This document shows, piece after piece, positions 63,775 through 64,000 of a DNA stretch of 64,000 bases. Source of the DNA: Treponema phagedenis. Lineage in GTDB: Bacteria; Spirochaetota; Spirochaetia; Treponematales; Treponemataceae. The number at the start of each line of letters is the position of its first letter. Within the stretch, counting starts at the first letter, position 1. The DNA lies in contig NZ_CP042818.1 in NCBI RefSeq assembly GCF_008153345.1, positions 3,125,001 through 3,189,000 on the forward strand, read 5' to 3'. Under the pieces are notes generated by a model. That model did no database searches and was not told the DNA's origin. It was given only the letters and a program-made list of their open reading frames with translations. Both the position numbers and the translations under genes were made by a program.

Positions 63775-64000
63775 CTCGTTGAACAGCATCTATATTTGCT
63801 GAAAAACAAGGGATATTTGTAAAAAACTTGATTGCATTTAGAGATGCTCAGTGAGTTTTTGTAAGTCATTGTATAACGATAGTTTAAAAAACATCGTAAA
63901 AGAATTCGAGATTATTTCGGCAGTCAATTACAGAAATAATATTCCATGGAAATCTTTGGAATACAAAGCACCGATAGAAGTTTTTAAGGATTTTAAGTAT
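63775..64000 (+). pseudogene. Transposase C-terminal remnant at the window end
   Basis: From about 63838 a frame with no obvious start reads KSLYNDSLKNIVKEFEIISA, then NYRNNIPWKSLEYKAPIEVF, to the last base. The NYR..IP.KS..YK.PIEVF pattern matches the fragment at 57531-57648, so both are tails of the same IS3/IS30-like transposase family. It may continue past the window; whether it belongs to an intact element cannot be judged. Confidence 0.5.

Overview
The window looks like a chromosomal segment of a host-associated spirochaete, most likely a Treponema. The composition is AT-rich. Typical content includes BspA-like leucine-rich-repeat (LRR_5) proteins, many small lipoproteins, a TRL-like lipoprotein, the paired TIGR03546/TIGR03545 membrane genes, a six-membrane-segment chemotaxis receptor and an MptD-type ECF transporter. 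The species cannot be fixed from sequence reading alone. No rRNA, tRNA or CRISPR array was seen.

Layout. 1-2.25 kb: a metal or metal-complex ABC importer in decay (FmdE-like protein, ATPase, and a permease broken by a small mobile element, a frameshift and a lost 5' end). 2.5-3.3 kb: amino-acid binding protein. 3.7-8.6 kb: sugar ABC importer plus a GH4 glycosidase, one operon. 8.7-12.4 kb: lipoproteins and an unknown gene. 12.5-13.9 kb: complete IS1202/ISNCY-type insertion sequence. 13.97-15.46 kb: C69 peptidase with an internal stop. 15.9-18 kb: dhaKLM. 18.7-22.4 kb: RNase II-type enzyme and a degenerate M48-like protein. 22.9-24.1 kb: two BspA-related genes, one frameshifted at an A7 tract. 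24.2-27.7 kb: ECF transporter operon with a methyltransferase. 28.4-33 kb: DegT-type aminotransferase and a three-subunit xanthine-dehydrogenase-like set whose small subunit has lost most ligands of one Fe-S cluster. 33.7-38.5 kb: rnz, rimO, a RodZ-like gene and a LolA-like gene. 39.2-52.7 kb: sugar kinase, BspA-like lipoprotein, ferritin, small outer-membrane protein, MEMO/AMMECR1 fusion, acyl-CoA ligase, C26 amidase, and a second GH4 enzyme divergent from an AraC regulator. 53.2-56.1 kb: TIGR03546/TIGR03545. 56.5-63.8 kb: EamA exporter, truncated IS copy, YebC, membrane protein, purMN and a chemotaxis receptor.

The most unusual content is between the genes. Nearly every long intergenic stretch carries one of three repeat families. 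(M) is a MITE-like element of about 184 bp with terminal repeats of the form TATA(A/G)CGTTTT. (H) is a set of hairpin cassettes with different, mutually compensating stems but a near-constant six-base loop, (G/A)TCC(G/A/T)T or its complement. (R) is a larger GC-rich structured repeat with four copies. H cassettes are also found inside M elements at one fixed place, so the three families seem to form a layered, modular system. One M copy interrupts the permease gene, and removing it together with one target copy restores the reading frame. One H/M module provides the stop codon of a lipoprotein gene, and another sits at the truncation point of an IS copy. I regard these repeats as the best candidate for a poorly described system in this window.
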